A stretch of 9,841 nt of DNA from JBQCHF01 sp051954955 (GTDB lineage Bacteria > Actinomycetota > Actinomycetes > Motilibacterales > Motilibacteraceae), in assembly GCA_051954955.1 (NCBI GenBank), contig JBQCHF010000017.1, forward strand, positions 1 to 9,841. The letters are read 5' to 3'. Of this stretch, positions 7,130-9,841 are shown piece after piece. The notes under the pieces are model-generated. The model had not been told where the DNA came from. It saw only the letters and a list, made by a program, of their open reading frames with translations, and searched no databases. Made by a program: the position numbers and the translations under genes. Within the stretch, counting starts at the first letter, position 1. Each line of letters starts with the position of its first letter.

Positions 7130-8036
7130 GGTGCGGTGGGGCCGACCTCAGGCAGACGGCCAGCAGCGTTCCGGCCGGCCCGGCGGGTTCGGCCGCGGCG
7201 CGCCACACCGCACGGAACCGTCGTCGCAGCGGAAGGTCCGTCGGCACCGCGACCAGCGCGCCCGTCTCCAGGTCGGCCCTCACCGCGAGCTCGCTGAGCA
7301 CGGCCGGCCCCTCCCCCGCCATGACGGCGGAGCGGATGGCCGTGGTCGAGCCCAGCTCGAGCGCGGCGCGGGGCTCCAGCCCCCGCGCCCGCAGCACCCG
7401 TTCCAGCGCCTCGCGCGTGCCGGAGCCCTGCTCGCGCAGCACCAGCGGCTCACAGGCCAGCTCGGCGGCTGCCAGTGGAGCCGGGCGGCCGGCCCAGGCG
7501 TGCGACGGCGCCACCACGACCACGAGGCGGTCCTCACCCACCACCGTGGATCTCAGCCCGCGCGGCGCGCCGACGCCTTCCACGAAGCCGAGGTCCACCG
7601 CGCCGTCACGGACGAGCTCCGACACGCCGTCGGAGTTGACGACCTGCAACGCCACCGCCGAGCCAGGAAGCTCGCGGTGGTAGGCCACGAGCCAGCCGGG
7701 CACCAGGTGGTCGGCCACAGTGAGCGAGGCAGCCACCCGCAGCCGCTGGTCGCGGCCATCGTGAAGTGCCTCGACGCTGCGGGCGAGCACCTCGACGGCG
7801 TCGAGGACGGGCCGGGCCCAGTCGACCACCGAGGCGCCGGCGCCGGTCAGCGTCGAGCCGGCAGTGGTCCGCGTGAGCAGGGTGAGTCCGAGCCGACGCT
7901 CGAGGCCGCGCATCCGCTGGCTGACCGCCGGCTGGCTCAGGCCCAGCCGGGTGGCGGCCCGGCCGAGGCTGCCGGACTCGGCCACGGCCACGAGCAGTCG
8001 CAGCGAGGCGAGGTCGAGGTCGTCGGCGAGGGTCAT
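7104..8036 (-). CDS. LysR-family transcriptional regulator
   Basis: This 310-residue protein has the standard LysR length. The N-terminal winged helix-turn-helix is at about 7-66, with recognition-helix segment SQPAVSQRMRGLERRLG (34-50) and LTRTTAGSTLTGAG (54-67). A linker helix and a two-lobe ligand-binding domain follow (about 93-300). The ligand is not evident. ATG at 8034-8036; the preceding bases show no clear Shine-Dalgarno. The gene is divergent from the YeiH-type transporter, with 142 bp between start codons, the usual position of a LysR regulator relative to its target (compare yeiE/yeiH in E. coli). Autorepression and ligand-dependent activation of the transporter are the expected mode, by inference. 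Its 3' end runs 26 bp into the GH65 gene on the opposite strand. Confidence 0.93.
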   Translation of the reverse strand: MTLADDLDLASLRLLVAVAESGSLGRAATRLGLSQPAVSQRMRGLERRLGLTLLTRTTAGSTLTGAGASVVDWARPVLDAVEVLARSVEALHDGRDQRLRVAASLTVADHLVPGWLVAYHRELPGSAVALQVVNSDGVSELVRDGAVDLGFVEGVGAPRGLRSTVVGEDRLVVVVAPSHAWAGRPAPLAAAELACEPLVLREQGSGTREALERVLRARGLEPRAALELGSTTAIRSAVMAGEGPAVLSELAVRADLETGALVAVPTDLPLRRRFRAVWRAAAEPAGPAGTLLAVCLRSAPPHLSPTSAGE

Positions 8037-8178
8037 AAGCGGAGCCTATGGCGGCATCACGGACTGCTCCCTACCGGGTCCGCACCGTCGCGATCACGCT
8101 GGGCAGGCTGGCGATGCCGGCGCGACCACGAGCTGGACCACGACCCATCAGCACGACCACCAGGAGAGGGAGGGCACG
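8037..8178. promoter_or_regulatory. Divergent lysR/yeiH intergenic region with candidate LysR box
   Basis: These 142 bp lie between two divergent starts and should hold both promoters and the LysR operator. A T-N11-A site with partial dyad symmetry, TATGGCGGCATCA (8047-8059, ATG/CAT arms), sits 10 bp upstream of the lysR ATG. A 12-bp spaced direct repeat of GACCACGA occurs at 8124-8131 and 8136-8143. No clear -10/-35 hexamers are visible. The LysR box is a weak pattern that can occur by chance. Confidence 0.4.
8162..8174 (+). promoter_or_regulatory. Ribosome-binding site fixing the YeiH start
   Basis: AGGAGAGGGAGGG lies 4 nt before the GTG at 8179. The frame stays open further upstream with other possible starts, but this strong purine tract and the resulting normal family length select GTG 8179. 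Confidence 0.7.
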
Positions 8179-9210
8179 GTGCATCGCAGGGCCGAAGCAC
8201 CGCTGCCGGCTCCCGTGGCGCGCCTCCGGTCGCTGCCGCCAGGGCTCGCTCCGGCGGTGGCGCTGGCCGTCGTGGCGACGCTGCTCGGTCGGGTCGTCCC
8301 TCTCGTCGGCGCCCCTGTCCTCGGCATCGTGCTCGGCGCGCTGGTGGGTGCCTTCCGTCGCCCCGGGGAGCGGCAAGCGCCGGGGCTCCGGCTGGCGAGC
8401 CGCGGTGTGCTGCAGGCCGGCGTGGTCCTGCTCGGCACCGGCCTGCCGCTCGGGCAGGTCCTGCGGGTGGGCGGCGGCTCCTTGCCGGTGATGCTCGGCA
8501 CCATGGCGGTCGCACTGGCCGGGGCCGCACTGCTCGGCCGCCTGCTCGGGCTGCCATCCGGCATCCGCACGCTCGTGGGGGTCGGGACCGGGATCTGCGG
8601 AGCCTCGGCGATCGCCGCGGTCACGAGCGTCGTCTCCGTCGCGGAGGCCGACGTCGCCTACGCCATCGGCACGATCTTCACCTACAACGTGGCCGCGGTC
8701 CTCGCCTTCCCCGCCATCGGCCACCTCCTGGGGCTGTCCCAGCACGCTTTCGGGCTCTCGGCCGGGACGGCGATCAACGACACCAGCTCGGTGGTCGCGG
8801 CGGCCTACTCCTACGGGACGTCGGCGGGCTCCTACGCGGTAGTGGTGAAGCTGACCCGGAGCCTGATGATCGTGCCGATCTGCCTGGTGCTGGCCGCGCT
8901 GCCGGCCCGCCGTCAGGCGTCGGGCGGCGTCGGCTCGGTGCGCCCCTGGCGGCTGGTGCCTCCGTTCATCGTCGGCTTCGTGCTGGCCAGCGTCCTCGAC
9001 ACCGTCGGCCTCGTGCCGGATTCCTGGCACGGCACGCTCACCTGGCTGGCCGTCTTCTGCACGGCGGTCGCGCTGTCATCGATCGGGCTGACCACCGATC
9101 CGGCCGCACTGCGCCGCGCCGGCGCACGTCCGCTGCTGCTCGGCGGGCTGCTGTGGGTGCTGGTCGCGATGTCGAGTCTGGGGCTGCAGGCGGCGACGGG
9201 GACGCTCTGA
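8179..9210 (+). CDS. YeiH/UPF0324 family membrane protein, putative sulfate or sulfite exporter
   Basis: From GTG 8179 to TGA 9208-9210 the protein has 343 residues, the normal size for the family. It is very hydrophobic with about ten predicted membrane spans (for example 24-58, 79-90, 102-123, 160-185, 228-241, 260-280, 286-303, 318-336). Family signatures are the early SRGVLQAGVVLLGTGL (74-89), the buried GVGTGICGASAIAAV (134-148) and AGTAINDTSSVVAAAYSYG (195-213). Family members are often annotated as putative sulfate exporters, but direct transport evidence is thin, so the substrate is open. The strong ribosome-binding site at 8162-8174 sets the start. The divergent LysR gene is its likely regulator, as with yeiE/yeiH. 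No clear terminator follows; a weak AGATG/CATCT dyad lies at 9240-9254. Confidence 0.9.
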   Translation: MHRRAEAPLPAPVARLRSLPPGLAPAVALAVVATLLGRVVPLVGAPVLGIVLGALVGAFRRPGERQAPGLRLASRGVLQAGVVLLGTGLPLGQVLRVGGGSLPVMLGTMAVALAGAALLGRLLGLPSGIRTLVGVGTGICGASAIAAVTSVVSVAEADVAYAIGTIFTYNVAAVLAFPAIGHLLGLSQHAFGLSAGTAINDTSSVVAAAYSYGTSAGSYAVVVKLTRSLMIVPICLVLAALPARRQASGGVGSVRPWRLVPPFIVGFVLASVLDTVGLVPDSWHGTLTWLAVFCTAVALSSIGLTTDPAALRRAGARPLLLGGLLWVLVAMSSLGLQAATGTL

Positions 9211-9264
9211 CGTCACTCGCCTCGTCGTGATCATGGAGAAGATGTGGATCATCTGCCTCCGGTC

Positions 9265-9414
9265 CTGCTGGGTGGGGTCGAAGGCGGCTGGTGACGGGCG
9301 GTGCTGCTCGGGGCGCTTCTCGTTGGCCGGCCGCCGGACTTGCTGGGGTCCCCTTCAAGGCGGCTGGTGACGGGGCGGTCCTGCTGGGGGCTGGTTCTGG
9401 TTGGCCGGGCGCGG
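9265..9414. repeat. Imperfect 76-bp tandem duplication
   Basis: AAGGCGGCTGGTGACGGG occurs at 9281-9298 and again at 9357-9374, 76 bp apart. The similarity continues with small gaps through CGGT-CTGCT-GGGGC, TTCT-GTTGGCCGG and a CGC-GG end near 9338 and 9414. Upstream, TGCTGGG-GGTC-like sequence precedes both copies (from 9267 and 9341). Two diverged copies are clear; a third partial copy is suggested by GGTCCTGCTGGG at 9261 and 9378. It is not part of a recognisable gene. Confidence 0.75.
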
Positions 9415-9421
9415 GTTTTTG

Positions 9422-9475
9422 CGGATCTTGAGACCTGGTGCACCTTGTCTGAGCGTGCGAGTGCATCAAGATCCG
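9422..9475. repeat. 10-bp perfect inverted repeat, 34-nt spacer
   Basis: CGGATCTTGA (9422-9431) is the exact reverse complement of TCAAGATCCG (9466-9475). The spacer contains TGCA-type palindromic bits (GGTGCACC). It follows a T5 run rather than preceding one, so it is not a standard terminator on the plus strand. It may be a structured element or the edge of a small mobile sequence. Confidence 0.55.
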
Positions 9476-9566
9476 GAGCCCGTCGGCTCCGTTGTCATTG
9501 CTGGCTTTGTTTCTTTGCCTAGTCGTGACCTGGCGGCTGCTGATTCTGCCTGTTTGGAAACGGGAA

Positions 9567-9589
9567 CTGTCGGACCTGGTCCGTAGTCT
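9567..9589 (+). promoter_or_regulatory. RecA-independent DNA-damage (PafBC-type) promoter
   Basis: CTGTCGGAC (9567-9575), 8 bp, then TAGTCT (9584-9589) fits the mycobacterial RecA-NDp consensus tTGTCRgtg-N8-TAnnnT at every core position: TGTCR, the 8-bp spacing and TAnnnT. The -10 element ends 6 bp before the ATG at 9596, so transcription would start at or next to the A of the start codon and no Shine-Dalgarno is present. Known family context: several 13E12/DUF222 genes in Mycobacterium belong to this damage regulon. Expression after DNA damage is inferred. Confidence 0.65.
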
Positions 9590-9595
9590 CGTCGC

Positions 9596-9841
9596 ATGGT
9601 TCACGGCCAAGCGGGGCAGGAGAAGGACGTCTCGACAGACGTCCTTCCCGGCACGCTGGGCGAGTGCGTGGGTCTGTCGCAGCAGCTGCGGTTCGCGGGT
9701 GAGAACCCGCTCGCGACCGGGGTGGCGGACCTGCTCAACGGTCTGGACGCGGCCAGGTTGCGGATGTACGACCGGGTGCTGCTCACGGCGGCGACCAAGG
9801 CCGCGGTGGCGGCCGTCGAGGGCCGGCACCTGCGGGCCGTG
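9596..9841 (+). CDS. Probable DUF222/HNH endonuclease, N-terminal part (3' end outside window)
   Basis: The frame runs from ATG 9596 to the last base, giving 82 residues without a stop. It reads as a helical N-terminal segment (LGECVGLSQQLRF, LATGVADLLNGLDAARLRMYDRVLL, TKAAVAAVEGRHLRAV), which resembles the start of DUF222 proteins, where an Ala/Leu/Arg-rich helix pair precedes the domain. The signature HNH part is beyond the window, so the family call rests on this pattern and on the PafBC-type promoter directly upstream. The gene appears leaderless, since the -10 element ends 6 bp before the ATG. An open frame on the opposite strand covers the same bases but has no family features and conflicts with this promoter. 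Confidence 0.6.
   Translation, partial: MVHGQAGQEKDVSTDVLPGTLGECVGLSQQLRFAGENPLATGVADLLNGLDAARLRMYDRVLLTAATKAAVAAVEGRHLRAV

Larger units (their letters stand above)
9211..9595. other. Non-coding stretch between YeiH gene and DUF222 gene
   Basis: These 385 bp hold no frame that looks like a gene: the open frames are short, have no ribosome-binding site and resemble no family. Contents in order: a weak dyad at 9240-9254, an imperfect 76-bp tandem repeat (about 9265-9414), a T5 run at 9416-9420, a 10-bp inverted repeat (9422-9475), then a stretch visibly richer in A and T (about 9416-9566) leading to the promoter at 9567-9589. The base composition differs from the rest of the window and fits a region outside normal coding constraint or acquired with the DUF222 gene. 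Confidence 0.7.

Noticed and set aside
6297..9230. 977-residue plus-strand open frame across GH65, lysR and yeiH
   Set aside because: Composition is Arg/Gly/Ala-rich with no recognisable domain and it crosses three well-supported genes in other frames.
9400..9420. GC-rich sequence followed by five T as a terminator for yeiH
   Set aside because: No stable hairpin with matched arms directly precedes the T-run, and it lies about 200 bp past the gene.
9301..9586. Two short plus-strand frames (73 and 61 residues) in the non-coding stretch
   Set aside because: No ribosome-binding site, no similarity to known small proteins, and they lie across the tandem repeat and inverted repeat.
9038..9829. 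263-residue minus-strand frame over the end of YeiH, the non-coding stretch and the DUF222 start
   Set aside because: No domain, Arg/Pro/Ser-rich, overlaps two plus-strand genes and the promoter-matched start at 9596.

Overview
The window is very GC-rich and densely coded, with GTG starts, GTGA stop/start overlaps and two pieces of DUF222/13E12-type HNH genes. This points to an actinobacterium. A Geodermatophilaceae-like member (Blastococcus, Geodermatophilus, Modestobacter) is my inference from style only, not from any database comparison.

Layout, left to right. Positions 2-730 (+) hold the 3' part of an HNH endonuclease gene of the DUF222 type, cut by the window edge. Abutting it with no spacer is a three-gene minus-strand cluster read 3722 to 731: a HEAT-repeat protein with a Gly/Thr/Asp/Ser-rich N-terminus, a zinc-ribbon protein with one membrane span and a secreted C-terminal domain, and a 299-residue protein I do not recognise. 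A 193-bp divergent region (3723-3915) carries a perfect 14-bp inverted repeat. It precedes a plus-strand pair, a beta-phosphoglucomutase-like HAD hydrolase and a GH65 glycoside phosphorylase-like protein, that overlap at GTGA. This pair resembles the Rv3400/Rv3401 pair of Mycobacterium tuberculosis. The HAD gene needs one frame change near 4186-4197 to be read as one protein. Next, a LysR-type regulator (minus) and a YeiH/UPF0324 membrane protein (plus) stand back to back, a common LysR-target arrangement. A 385-bp non-coding stretch (9211-9595) contains an imperfect 76-bp tandem repeat and a 10-bp inverted repeat. The window ends with the start of a second probable DUF222 gene, preceded by a sequence matching the RecA-independent (PafBC) DNA-damage promoter consensus and placed so that the mRNA would be leaderless.

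How the genes work together. The GH65 protein would cleave an alpha-linked glucose disaccharide with phosphate to beta-glucose 1-phosphate, and the HAD enzyme would convert that to glucose 6-phosphate. The frameshift, if real, would break the second step. The LysR protein probably controls the YeiH-type transporter. The HEAT/zinc-ribbon/unknown cluster looks like an uncharacterised envelope-linked unit. No CRISPR array, tRNA, rRNA or insertion sequence was seen.
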